NCBI GenBank assembly: GCA_963708095.1
Contig: OY970182.1
Span: forward strand, 3,906,001-3,970,000
Length of the DNA: 64,000 bases
DNA from: JAJZVS01 sp963708095
Lineage (GTDB): Bacteria; Pseudomonadota; Alphaproteobacteria; Acetobacterales; Acetobacteraceae
Reading direction: 5' to 3'
Shown here: positions 17,722 to 26,180 of the stretch, piece after piece
How the letters are laid out: each line of letters begins with the position of its first letter
How positions within the stretch are numbered: the stretch's first letter is position 1
Notes under the pieces: generated by a model
What the model was told of the DNA's origin: nothing
Seen by the model: the letters and a program-made list of their open reading frames with translations, nothing else
The model's database searches: none
Made by a program: the position numbers and the translations under genes

Positions 17722-17985
17722 TTACATTCCCAACGCGCGGCGGTACACGTCCAACAAGGTTTCGATCTCTTCCACCTCCGCCGGCTCCTGCTTGCGGATA
17801 CGAATCAGCTGGCGCAGCACCTTGACGTCGAACCCGGCGGATTTCGCCTCCGCGTAGATGTCCTTGATGTCGTTGCCGAGCGCCTTGCGTTCCTCTTCCA
17901 GCCGCTCGATCCGGTCCACGATGCTGCGCAGCCGGTCGGCGGCGATGCCGCCGGTCTCGGGTTTCGTCACGTCCGCCGTGGCCAT
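17722..17985 (-). CDS. DUF2312 domain-containing protein (GapR-like)
   Basis: An 87-residue DUF2312 protein: AADRLRSIVDRIERLEEERKALGNDIKDIYAEAKSAG followed by FDVKVLRQLIRIRK and VEEIETLLDVYRRALGM. The family includes Caulobacter GapR, a nucleoid-associated protein that binds overtwisted DNA ahead of replication forks and transcription. The long N-terminal coiled coil and basic LRQLIRIRK region are the expected DNA-clamping parts. ATG 17985 has a better-spaced GGAG than ATG 17991. It is convergent with the DUF4167 gene, 30 bases away. Confidence 0.88.
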   Translation of the reverse strand: MATADVTKPETGGIAADRLRSIVDRIERLEEERKALGNDIKDIYAEAKSAGFDVKVLRQLIRIRKQEPAEVEEIETLLDVYRRALGM

Positions 17986-18097
17986 CCGCATGCTCCGTTG
18001 ATTGTGCCGGGGCCGCCGGCCCGTGCAAGGCGGGCGGGGATAGCGGCGGGGTGGGGCGCGGTCAATGCGCCGGCGTGGCCCAGGGCGAGGGTGTGGA

Positions 18098-18406
18098 CTA
18101 GGGCGCGGGCGTGGCCTTGGCGAAAGCGGCCTTCTGCTCGGGCGAGGCGTCCTTCTGGAATTTCGCTTGCCATTCCTTGTAGGGCATGCCGTACACGATC
18201 TCGCGCGCATCGGGGTCGGTCAACGCGACGCCCTGGGTCTCCGCCGCCTCGCGGTACCAGCGGCTCAGGCAGTTGCGGCAGAATCCGGCCAGGTTCATCA
18301 GGTCGATGTTCTGCACGTCGGTGCGCTCGCGCAAATGCTCGACCAGGCGGCGGAACGCGGCGGCTTCCAATGCGGTGCGGGTGGCGTCGTCGAGTGTGGC
18401 AGTCAT
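18098..18406 (-). CDS. DUF1244 domain-containing protein
   Basis: A 102-residue protein of the DUF1244 family: FRRLVEHLRERTDVQNIDLMNLAGFCRNCLSRWY with the conserved CRNC, then ALTDPDAREIVYGMPYKEWQAKFQ. The structure is helical and the function unknown; the CxxC could bind metal. The start at 18406 is the Met that opens the conserved region (MTATLDDATRTALEAAAF). It is divergent from the glycerate kinase gene, 130 bases away. Confidence 0.85.
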   Translation of the reverse strand: MTATLDDATRTALEAAAFRRLVEHLRERTDVQNIDLMNLAGFCRNCLSRWYREAAETQGVALTDPDAREIVYGMPYKEWQAKFQKDASPEQKAAFAKATPAP

Positions 18407-18536
18407 GGCGGGTCCTCCCAGGCTGAGCCCGCAACATGGCGCTGCACGGGCCGCTCCGCCATACTCCTTGGGGGGCGATCCGCTCATCCGGCGCCCCGCC
18501 CGTCCATTGGATCCTATCGCAAGGACCCCACACGGC

Positions 18537-19880
18537 ATGGCCTCGCCCAACTCTGCCCCTCCCGCGGCGACTTCCTGGGACGACAGCAGCGCCCGGGCGC
18601 TGCTGCGCGCCCTGTTCGACGCCGCGGTGGCGGCGGCGGACCCGCGCCGCGTGCTGGCCGCGCACCTGCCGCCGCGTCCGCGCGGCCGCTGCGTCGTGGT
18701 GGGCGGCGGCAAATCGGCCGCGGTGATGGCCGCGGCGCTGGAGGACGCCTGGCCGGACGTGCCCCTGACCGGCGCTGTCGTCACCCGCTACGGCCACGCC
18801 GTGCCGACCCGCCGGATCGAGGTCATCGAGGCGTCGCATCCGGTCCCCGATGCCGCCGGGGAAGCGGGTGCGCGCCGCCTGCTCGACCTGGTGCGCGGTC
18901 TCGGCCCAGACGACCTCGTGCTGGCGCTGATCTCGGGCGGGGGCTCGGCACTGCTGGCGTTGGGCGCGCCGGGGATCAGCCTTGCCGACAAGCAGGCGGT
19001 GAACCGGGCCTTGCTTGCCTCCGGCGCGACGATCGGGGAGATGAACACGGTGCGCAAGCACCTCTCGGCGATCAAGGGCGGAAGGCTGGCTGCGGCGGCG
19101 GCGCCGGCCCAGGTGGTGACCCTGGCGATCAGCGACGTGCCGGGGGACGACCCGGCGGTGATCGCCTCGGGCCCGACCGTGCCGGACCCCAGTACTTTCG
19201 CCGACGCGCGCGCGATCCTGGCGCGGCACGGCATCAATCCGCCCGCCCCGGTTGCCGCGCACCTCGCCGCCGCGGCAGACGAAACCCCGAAGCCCGGCGC
19301 GCTGCCGCCCACCGACTTCCGCCTGATCGCCACCCCGATGATGGCCCTGCGCGCCGCCGCCGCCGCCGCCCGGGCCGTCGGCGCCGCGCCGCTGATCCTG
19401 GGCGACGCGCTTGAGGGCGAGTCGCGGGAGATGGGCACCGTCCTCGCCGGCATCGCCCGGTCCGTCCGCGCGTACGGCGAACCGCTGACCCCGCCCGCGG
19501 TGCTGCTCTCGGGCGGCGAAACGACGGTGACGATCGGCCAGGGCTCCGCCGGCCGGGGCTCCACCGGCCAGGGCTTCGTCGGGCAAGGCGGGCGCAACAC
19601 CGAATTCCTCCTCGGCCTCGCGGTCGCACTAGACGGCGCGCCCGGCATCTGGGCCGTGGCGGGTGATACCGACGGCATCGACGGGACGGAGGACGCCGCC
19701 GGCGCGCTGCTCGGCCCGGACACGCTGGCGTGCGCGCGGGCCGCGGGCCTCGACCCGCGTGCCGTGCTGGCCGGGCACGACAGCTACCGGCTGTTCGCCG
19801 CGGTGGATGCGCTGATCCGCACCGGCCCGACGTTGACCAACGTCAACGACATCCGCGCCGTGCTGGTTGCCCCGTGCTGA
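18537..19880 (+). CDS. Glycerate 2-kinase (DUF4147/MOFRL family)
   Basis: A 447-residue class II glycerate kinase that phosphorylates D-glycerate to 2-phosphoglycerate, linking glyoxylate, tartrate or photorespiratory carbon to glycolysis. Features are VVVGGGKSAAVMAAALE, ALISGGGSALL, MNTVRKHLSAIKGGRLA and the MOFRL part with LLSGGETTVTI and GGRNTEFLLGLA. Between those last two motifs is an unusual glycine-rich stretch made of repeated 15-base units. ATG 18537 gives the best family length. The recR gene starts 21 bases downstream on the same strand. Confidence 0.92.
   Translation: MASPNSAPPAATSWDDSSARALLRALFDAAVAAADPRRVLAAHLPPRPRGRCVVVGGGKSAAVMAAALEDAWPDVPLTGAVVTRYGHAVPTRRIEVIEASHPVPDAAGEAGARRLLDLVRGLGPDDLVLALISGGGSALLALGAPGISLADKQAVNRALLASGATIGEMNTVRKHLSAIKGGRLAAAAAPAQVVTLAISDVPGDDPAVIASGPTVPDPSTFADARAILARHGINPPAPVAAHLAAAADETPKPGALPPTDFRLIATPMMALRAAAAAARAVGAAPLILGDALEGESREMGTVLAGIARSVRAYGEPLTPPAVLLSGGETTVTIGQGSAGRGSTGQGFVGQGGRNTEFLLGLAVALDGAPGIWAVAGDTDGIDGTEDAAGALLGPDTLACARAAGLDPRAVLAGHDSYRLFAAVDALIRTGPTLTNVNDIRAVLVAPC
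19536..19589 (+). repeat. Tandem 15-base repeat inside the glycerate kinase gene
   Basis: Three 15-base units (19536-19550, 19551-19565, 19566-19580) and a partial fourth, differing at a few positions, code for GQGSA, GRGST, GQGFV and GQGG. They expand the glycine loop just before the conserved GGRN motif. The repeat length is a multiple of three, so changes in unit number would keep the frame. Confidence 0.8.
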
Positions 19881-19901
19881 GCGGGCCGTGACCGGGGAGG
19901 C

Positions 19902-20498
19902 ATGATGGGCGGGCCGGAGGTCGAACGGCTGATCGCGCTGCTGGCGAAACTGCCGGGTCTCGGTCCGCGCAGCGCCCGGCGCGCCGCGTTGAAGCTGCTG
20001 ACCGAGCCGGACACGCGGCTGCGCCCGCTCGCGGCCGCCCTCACCGCCGCCGCCGGCGCGGTGCGGACCTGCAGCGTGTGCGGCAATCTCGACAGCCAGG
20101 ACCCGTGCGCGATCTGCGCCGATCCCGACCGCGACGGCTCCGTGATCTGCGTGGTGGAGGGCGTGGGCGAACTCTGGGCGCTGGAACGCGCCGGCGTGCA
20201 TCGCGGCCGCTACCACGTCCTCGGCGGCGTGCTGTCGCCGCTGGCCGGCATCGGGCCGGAGGACCTGCACCTGGCGCCCCTGCTCGCGCGGGTCGAAGCG
20301 GGCGGCGTGCGGGAAGTGATCCTGGCGCTGGGGGCGACGGTCGACGGCGCCTCCACCGCGCATTGGCTGGCCGACCGGCTGCGGCCCCTCGGGGTGAGCG
20401 TTACCCGCCTCGGACAGGGCGTGCCGATCGGCGGGGCGCTCGACGTGCTGGACGACGGGACCCTGGCGGCGGCGCTGCGGGGGCGGCGCTCGGCGTAG
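19902..20498 (+). CDS. recR: Recombination protein RecR
   Basis: RecR acts with RecF and RecO to load RecA at gaps. The 198-residue product is standard size: an N-terminal helix-hairpin-helix (LLAKLPGLGPRSARRAALKLL), a four-cysteine zinc finger (CSVCGNLDSQDPCAIC), and a Toprim domain (VICVVEGVGELWALERAG through the Asp-rich segments) ending with the Walker-B-like region. GGGGAGG lies just upstream of ATG 19902. It usually follows dnaX and ybaB, but here it follows a glycerate kinase gene and dnaX is not in the window. Confidence 0.95.
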   Translation: MMGGPEVERLIALLAKLPGLGPRSARRAALKLLTEPDTRLRPLAAALTAAAGAVRTCSVCGNLDSQDPCAICADPDRDGSVICVVEGVGELWALERAGVHRGRYHVLGGVLSPLAGIGPEDLHLAPLLARVEAGGVREVILALGATVDGASTAHWLADRLRPLGVSVTRLGQGVPIGGALDVLDDGTLAAALRGRRSA

Positions 20499-20635
20499 GG
20501 AAAGGTCGGGGGAGAGTGCGTCTCCCCTGGCCTTCGTGCAGGGCCTTCGTGCCCCCGCCATCGACAATGCCGCCCGCCCCTTGGCACAGTCCCGGCAACG
20601 GCCCGTTCCAGTGGCCGAGTCCGGAGGACCCGCCC

Positions 20636-22996
20636 ATGGACCAGGTGTCGGATGGCGTCGCGAACGGTATCGGCCAGCCGGTACGGCGGACCGAGGACCT
20701 GCGCCTGCTGACCGGCCAGGGCCGGTTTGCCGACGATTTCGTGCTCCCGGGTATGGCGCATGCCGTCATGGTGCGTGCCCCGCACGCCCATGCGCGGATC
20801 ATCTCGGTGGATCGGGCAGCGGCCGAAGCCATGCCGGGGGTGTGTGCGGTACTGACCGGTGCCGACTATGCGGCCGACGGACTAGGACCAATTCCCCACA
20901 ACGCGGGCCTGATGGGGCCGCCCGATCTCGCCGTGCGGCTGCGTGGCGGCCCCCCCGTTGTGACCCCGCACTGGCCGCTGCCGCCCGAGGTGGTGCGCCA
21001 CGTGGGGGAACCGGTGGCAATGGTCGTGGCCGACAGCCCGGCCCAGGCGCGCGACGCCGTCGAGGCGCTCGGCATCGTCTACGACCCGCTGGCCGCCGTC
21101 ACCCGCCCCGCCGACGCGCTGCGCCCCGACGCGCCGCTTCTGTGGGAGCAGGCGCCCGGCAACCTCGCGCTCGAGGTCGAGGTCGGCGACGAAGCGGCCA
21201 CCGCCGCCGCCTTCGCGCGTGCCGCGCATGTGGTGCGGCTCACCACCTGGGCGCCACGGGTCACCGGTGCGCCGATGGAGCCGCGCACCGCCACGGCCGA
21301 GTACGACCCCACGCGCGGCTACACCCTGCACGCCGGCAGCGGCCGCGGCCTGCCCAAGCTGCGCACCGACCTCGCGCAGGTGCTGGGCGTGCCGCCGGAG
21401 CAGGTGCGCTGCGTCTGCGGCGACATGGGCGGCAATTTCGGCACGCGCAACCTGTTCTTCCCCGAATACGCGCTGGTCGCCTGGGCGGCGCGCCGGCTCG
21501 GCCGGCCGGTGCGCTGGCGTGGTGACCGCACGGATTGTTTCCTGAGCGACTACCAGGGCCGCGACCTGGAGGTGGAGGCCGCACTCGCGCTCGATGCCGA
21601 GGGCCGGTTCCTGGCCGTGCGCGGGACGCATCGCAGCAACCTCGGCGCCTATGCCGCGGCCTTCGTGCCGTTGCAGAAGGGGATGGGCCTGCTGTCCTCG
21701 GTCTATCGCATTCCCACGGCCTACGTGCGCGGCTGCGGCGTGCTGACCAATACTGTGCCGACCGCGCCCTATCGCAGCGCGGGCCGGCCGGAGGTGATCT
21801 TCGTGATCGAACGGCTGATCGACCTCGCCGCCGACCGGATAGGAATCGATCCGGTTGCGCTGCGCCGGCGCAACATGGTCCCGCCGGAGGCGCAGCCCTA
21901 CGCGAACCCGCTCGGCCTTACCTACGACAGCGGCCGCTACGCCGACGCGATGGAGCGCGCCGCGGCGCTCGCCGACCGGGACGGGTTTCCCGCCCGCCGG
22001 GCCGAGGCGCGCCGGCGCGGACGCTATCGCGGCCTCGGCGTCGCGAACTACGTCGAGATCACCAGCGGCACCCCGCGCGAGCGCGTCGAGATCACCGTGT
22101 TCCCGGAGGAACGGGTGGAGCTCGTGATGGGCACCATGTCCTCCGGCCAGGGTCACGAGACCAGCTTTCCCCAGCTGGTGACCACGTTCCTGGACGTGCC
22201 CTATGCCGCCATCGCCTATGTCGCGCACGACACGGCCCGCGTCGCGGCGGGCGGCGGGTCGCATTCCGGCCGGTCGATGAAGCTTGCCGCCACCATCGTG
22301 GGCACGGCGAGCACGCGGATCATCGCCTGCGGCCGCGCGATCGCTGCGGTGCTGCTGGAAGCCGCGGAGGCCGACATCGCCTACGCGCAGGCGCGCTACC
22401 GCGTGGTGGGCACCGACCGCTCGGTGGGGCTGTTCGCGGTGGCGGCCGCCGCGCGCGACCGCGCGGACTTGCCGGCGGCGCTGCGCGGGCCGCTCGCCGC
22501 GGTGTGCGACGAGACCTTGCCGGTGGCGAGCTTTCCCTACGGCGCGCAGGTCTGCGAGGTGGAGGTGGATCCGGACACCGGCGCGGTGGAGATCGTTGCG
22601 TATGCGGCGGTCGACGACGTCGGCCGCGCGATCAACCCGATGATCCTGCACGGGCAGACGCATGGCGGCATCGCCCAGGGCGTCGGCCAGGCGCTGCTGG
22701 AGCAGTGCCACTACGATCGCGCGAGCGGGCAAGCGCTGGCGGCGAGCTTCATGGACTACGCGATGCCGCGCGCGAGCACCTTGCCTGCCTTGCGCACTGT
22801 GCTGAGCGAGGTGCCGACGCCGACCAACAAGCTCGGCGTGCGCTCGGGCGGGGAGGGCGGGACGACGGCGGCGCTCGCGGTGGTGGTGGGTGCGATCGTC
22901 GATGCGCTGGCGGAGCTCGGTGTGCGGCATATCGAGATGCCGGCGAGCCCGGAGCGGGTGTGGCAGGCGATCCGGGCCGCGCACGTGAGGGACTGA
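20636..22996 (+). CDS. Xanthine dehydrogenase/CO dehydrogenase-type molybdopterin-binding large subunit
   Basis: A 786-residue molybdenum hydroxylase large subunit. Recognisable parts are IGQPVRRTEDLRLLTGQGRFADD, CGDMGGNFGTRN, the active-site loop TAPYRSAGRPE, MSSGQGHETSFPQL and the C-terminal GVRSGGEGGT carrying the catalytic-type Glu. The YRSAGR loop differs from the cysteine-containing loop of true CO dehydrogenase CoxL, so it is a form II type oxidising aldehydes or heterocycles. No [2Fe-2S] or FAD subunit gene lies on either side, although both are needed for electron transfer. GGAGG lies nine bases before ATG 20636. The cofactor genes moaC and moeA occur 13 kb away. Confidence 0.92.
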   Translation: MDQVSDGVANGIGQPVRRTEDLRLLTGQGRFADDFVLPGMAHAVMVRAPHAHARIISVDRAAAEAMPGVCAVLTGADYAADGLGPIPHNAGLMGPPDLAVRLRGGPPVVTPHWPLPPEVVRHVGEPVAMVVADSPAQARDAVEALGIVYDPLAAVTRPADALRPDAPLLWEQAPGNLALEVEVGDEAATAAAFARAAHVVRLTTWAPRVTGAPMEPRTATAEYDPTRGYTLHAGSGRGLPKLRTDLAQVLGVPPEQVRCVCGDMGGNFGTRNLFFPEYALVAWAARRLGRPVRWRGDRTDCFLSDYQGRDLEVEAALALDAEGRFLAVRGTHRSNLGAYAAAFVPLQKGMGLLSSVYRIPTAYVRGCGVLTNTVPTAPYRSAGRPEVIFVIERLIDLAADRIGIDPVALRRRNMVPPEAQPYANPLGLTYDSGRYADAMERAAALADRDGFPARRAEARRRGRYRGLGVANYVEITSGTPRERVEITVFPEERVELVMGTMSSGQGHETSFPQLVTTFLDVPYAAIAYVAHDTARVAAGGGSHSGRSMKLAATIVGTASTRIIACGRAIAAVLLEAAEADIAYAQARYRVVGTDRSVGLFAVAAAARDRADLPAALRGPLAAVCDETLPVASFPYGAQVCEVEVDPDTGAVEIVAYAAVDDVGRAINPMILHGQTHGGIAQGVGQALLEQCHYDRASGQALAASFMDYAMPRASTLPALRTVLSEVPTPTNKLGVRSGGEGGTTAALAVVVGAIVDALAELGVRHIEMPASPERVWQAIRAAHVRD

Positions 22997-23026
22997 TACC
23001 GGCGGCCTCTTCGGCCGGCCGGTATC
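22995..23026 (+). terminator. Stem-loop directly after the molybdenum subunit gene
   Basis: A GATACCGGC arm (22995-23003) pairs with GCCGGTATC (23018-23026), with further GGCC/GGCC pairing inside. It begins within the stop codon of the large subunit gene. There is no T-tract, so it could be a terminator or an mRNA-stabilising hairpin. Confidence 0.45.
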
Positions 23027-23120
23027 GCGCATGGGGTTGGCGGGGCGGCCATGCGCAAAATCAAGGACATACCAGCGGCCAGGTGGACGCCGGACGAGTC
23101 ATCGGCCGGGGCCGCTGGTA

Positions 23121-24255
23121 TACCCCTTTGCTCAGGGATTCTGGCCTCTCGGTTTGCCCACGAAGTGGAAATTCCGGGAGATCAGAGAGGCGATCTCGGA
23201 GCGATAGGCGCCGATGTTGTTGAAGAACCGGTCGATCGCGGCCCTGAAGTGGGCCAGGGTCGGATAGTGCTCGTTCCATAGGGTCTTCTTCTTGAAGAAC
23301 CACCACAGCCGTTCGATTAGATTGAGGTTGGGTGCGTAGGGCGGCAGGTAGGTCAGTCTGATGCGGCAGTCGTCGCAGGCGAGATACGCCTTGATCGCCG
23401 CCGAGTGGTTGTAGCTTGCATTGTCCAGCACGACGTCGATGGCACTGGCAGCAGGATGACGGGCCGCCAACGTGTCGAACAGGTCGATCATCGCCCCGCT
23501 CGTGATCTTCTCTGCCTCGCGCTTCACTACCTCTCGGTCAGGCCAGCTCAGCGCACCATTGATATTGACGTTGACACGACCGTGATTGCTTTTCAGCTCC
23601 CGTGTCGTCCCGCGCTTGATCCAGCCGAACGCCGGATGCCCGGTATAGGCGGGATGCGTGCCATCGACGAAATACAACGGCCGGCGCGGTCCGGCCGCCG
23701 CCATCAGAGGGGCCAGCGTCTGCTCTACAAACGTCCGCTGCACCGTCGCATCCGCCTTGGCGGGAACGCACTTCGGCTTCTTGTAGACGAAGTCCAGCCG
23801 CTTCAGCAGCTTGGTCATCGCATTCGGCGTATAGACGCTCCCGAACCGCGCTTGCACGAAGCCGCATACCTCCTTCGCGGTCATATACAAGCGCTCGGTC
23901 AGCTCGCCCGTCAGCGCGGCGCGCTGCTCCGCCGTCAGTTCCGGCTCCTGGCCGGTGTAAGAGAGCCGCTCCAGCCCGGCGATCCCGCAAGTCGCGTGGA
24001 GCCGGCGATGCTCACGCACCGTCTCGGCGTCGATGTAGAGCGCTTCCGCGATCCGCTCCGCCGTCCAGCCGTCGTCCAGCAGCAGCAGCACGTTCAGCCG
24101 CCGATGCACCGCACTGTTCATCTGCCGGCGCATCAGTCGCAGCAGGTGCCCCCGATCCTCAGCGCTCAGAACCAATCCCGACATGGGGGCAGCGAATTGT
24201 ACCGCCCCGCGTCGGTGCAAGTGAAATCTGGCCAGGTTCCCTCGGATTCGAGGTA
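23121..24255 (-). mobile_element. IS630-family insertion sequence
   Basis: A 1.1-kb element. Imperfect inverted ends start TACC at 23121 and end GGTA at 24255; 19 of 28 bases match when the flanking TA is included, with a well conserved inner block (GGCC at the end of the repeat). The flanking TA dinucleotides at 23119-23120 and 24256-24257 fit the IS630/Tc1 target duplication. It holds one transposase gene. It lies between the molybdenum subunit gene and the dehydrogenase gene without disrupting either. Confidence 0.85.
23132..24184 (-). CDS. IS630-family transposase
   Basis: A 350-residue transposase. The N-terminal part has a helix-turn-helix DNA-binding module (LLLLDDGWTAERIAEALYIDAETVREHRR), then winged regions with YMTAKEVCGFVQARFGS. 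The C-terminal DDE catalytic domain shows LYFVDGTHPAY (first Asp), DVVLDNASYNHS (second Asp) and YAPNLNLIERLWWFFKKK (Glu), the order and spacing of IS630 enzymes. The reading frame is intact, so it may be active. ATG 24184 (MSGLVLSAEDRG) is the family-like start; the upstream frame runs out of the element. Confidence 0.95.
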   Translation of the reverse strand: MSGLVLSAEDRGHLLRLMRRQMNSAVHRRLNVLLLLDDGWTAERIAEALYIDAETVREHRRLHATCGIAGLERLSYTGQEPELTAEQRAALTGELTERLYMTAKEVCGFVQARFGSVYTPNAMTKLLKRLDFVYKKPKCVPAKADATVQRTFVEQTLAPLMAAAGPRRPLYFVDGTHPAYTGHPAFGWIKRGTTRELKSNHGRVNVNINGALSWPDREVVKREAEKITSGAMIDLFDTLAARHPAASAIDVVLDNASYNHSAAIKAYLACDDCRIRLTYLPPYAPNLNLIERLWWFFKKKTLWNEHYPTLAHFRAAIDRFFNNIGAYRSEIASLISRNFHFVGKPRGQNP

Positions 24256-24525
24256 TATGAGCGCGGCAACCTGCGAGAGGCCGCGCGCTGGCCCCGGCGC
24301 CGGTGCGGCGCAACGGGCCGTGGCGGCGACCGCTTGTGCTCCCGTTGCCGGGGCGAGTCGGGGGCTTGGTCCGGGGCCGATCATGCCCTGCGTGCGTCGG
24401 CGTCGCGATGGCGAACAGCCCTTTGATCCAGGTCATTGGCGCGGGCGGCATCGGGTGACGCGGTCACCTGCCTCTGCCATGCTCCCCCTCCGCGGATTCA
24501 CGATCGACCGGGAGGAACCCACCCC

Positions 24526-25410
24526 ATGAAAATCGGCTTCGTCGGCGTCGGCAACATGGGCGGCCCCATGTGCCGCAACATCATCCGCAACACCAACCAC
24601 CAGGTGGCGGTGTTCGACCTCAACCCCGACGCGGTTGCCGCCTGCACTGCGCTGGGCGCCTCTGCCGGTGCCTCCACCGCCGCGGTGGCCGCGGAGGCGG
24701 ACGTGGTGTTCACCTCGCTGCCGATGCCGAAGCACGTGGAAGCGGTGGCGCTCGGCCCGGACGGGATTGCGGCGCATGCGCGACCCGGCACGGTCTATAT
24801 CGATCTCTCCACCAATTCCGCCGCCACTGCGCGCCGCGTGAGCGAAGGCATGGCGGCGAAGGGGATGGTGATGCTGGAAGCCCCCGTCTCCGGTGGCGTG
24901 CCGCGCGCGACCGACGGCACTATCGTCATCATGGTGGGCGGCGAGGCTGCGGTGTTCGAGGCACAGTTGCCGCTGCTGAAATCCTTCAGCAAGGAAGTGA
25001 TCCATGTCGGCCCGATCGGCATGGGGTCGGTGGCGAAACTGTGCAACAACATGCTGGCTTTCTGCAACATCGCCGCGGCGTCGGAGGCGCTGTTGCTGGG
25101 AGCTGCCGCCGGCATCGACGTGCACAAGCTGTACGACGTGATCTGCAACGCGTCCGGCAATTCCGATGCGTTCCGCGGCCTGGGACCGAAGGCGTTCGAG
25201 CGCAATTTCAAACCCGGGTTCGCACTCGACCTGGCGCACAAGGACATGCGGCTGGCGCTGGAGATGGCAGACGAGTGCGGCGTGCCGGGGATGATCGCGC
25301 CGCAGGTGATGACCCTGATGCGGATGGGGCGCGCGAAGGGGATGGGCGGGGACGATTCGAGCTCGCTGCTGCGCGTCTATGAGCAGGCGCTGGGACGGGA
25401 GGTCGGCTGA
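24526..25410 (+). CDS. NAD(P)-dependent oxidoreductase of the 3-hydroxyisobutyrate dehydrogenase family
   Basis: A 294-residue beta-hydroxyacid dehydrogenase. Its parts are the N-terminal Rossmann motif GFVGVGNMGGPM (residues 4-15), the substrate signature LEAPVSGGVPRATDGT, the catalytic lysine in GSVAKLCNNM, and the helical C-terminal domain with FALDLAHKDMRLALE. Relatives reduce or oxidise 3-hydroxyisobutyrate or tartronate semialdehyde; the substrate cannot be assigned. A tartronate semialdehyde role would connect with the glycerate kinase gene 5 kb upstream, but that is only an inference. GGGAGG lies upstream of ATG 24526. Confidence 0.92.
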   Translation: MKIGFVGVGNMGGPMCRNIIRNTNHQVAVFDLNPDAVAACTALGASAGASTAAVAAEADVVFTSLPMPKHVEAVALGPDGIAAHARPGTVYIDLSTNSAATARRVSEGMAAKGMVMLEAPVSGGVPRATDGTIVIMVGGEAAVFEAQLPLLKSFSKEVIHVGPIGMGSVAKLCNNMLAFCNIAAASEALLLGAAAGIDVHKLYDVICNASGNSDAFRGLGPKAFERNFKPGFALDLAHKDMRLALEMADECGVPGMIAPQVMTLMRMGRAKGMGGDDSSSLLRVYEQALGREVG

Positions 25411-25564
25411 CGACGGCCCCCGCCTCGCCGGTTTGCTGCCGCGCCAGTGGGGAAAGTACGCCCTGGGCAGAGAACGCCGGGGGGAAAGCACGCCGGACGG
25501 CGCAGCGCACGGCGGCAGGGGCCCGAACGGGCCCGCGGGGGAAGAACATCGCGGAGGTGATGCC

Positions 25565-25924
25565 ATGCCGGTCGGCGCCGGGTTCCAGGCGTTCGTGCTC
25601 GATCTGCTGGCGCCGCTGCAGCCGGGGGCGCGGCGCATGTTCGGCGGCGTCGGGATCATGCGCGACGGGTTGATGTTCGCGCTGCTGTCGAACGACACGA
25701 TGTATTTCCGCGTCGACGCGCACACGCGCCCCTCGTTCCAGGACGCCGGCTGCGGTCCGTTTCGCTACAACCGCGCCGGCCGCGAGGTCGCGATCGAGAC
25801 CTACTATGCGGTGCCGGACGCGCTGTATGATCAGCCGGAGGCGCTGCTGGCCTGGGCGCGGGAGGCGCTCGGCGCTGCGCACCGCAGCCCGCGCACCCGG
25901 CGGCGGCGATCCGCGGAGCGATGA
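25565..25924 (+). CDS. TfoX/Sxy family protein (N-terminal domain only)
   Basis: A 119-residue protein with the TfoX N-terminal domain: LLAPLQPGARRMFGGVGIMRDGLMFALLSNDTMYFRV, then FRYNRAGREVAIETYYAVPDALYDQPEALLAWARE. In gamma-proteobacteria TfoX/Sxy activates competence genes with CRP, but single-domain alphaproteobacterial members have no proven role. The C-terminus is a basic tail (RSPRTRRRR). CGGAGG lies upstream of ATG 25565. It follows the dehydrogenase gene by 154 bases on the same strand. Confidence 0.87.
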   Translation: MPVGAGFQAFVLDLLAPLQPGARRMFGGVGIMRDGLMFALLSNDTMYFRVDAHTRPSFQDAGCGPFRYNRAGREVAIETYYAVPDALYDQPEALLAWAREALGAAHRSPRTRRRRSAER

Positions 25925-26180
25925 TATCCGGCAGATGCCGTCCGCTGTGGCGTCTGCCAGGGAATCGATCGCAAAGCGAAAATTATTCGGCGCGGCGTCG
26001 GGCGGCGAGGAGATGGGCCAGTCCGCGTCGCGGCTGGCAACGTCCGGGTCTCCGCGCATGCTGGGGGACTGACCGAAGCCCTGGATGATAAAATGACGAC
26101 ACACTCCTGCATTCTATTGAAATATCCAACGGCGCGAGCACTTAAGCCCCGGCTTTGCATAGCTGCAACGAAAGAAACCC

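Noticed and set aside
20882..23032. A 716-codon frame antisense to the molybdenum subunit gene
   Set aside because: It is His/Arg-rich with no domain, the usual mirror of a GC-rich gene.
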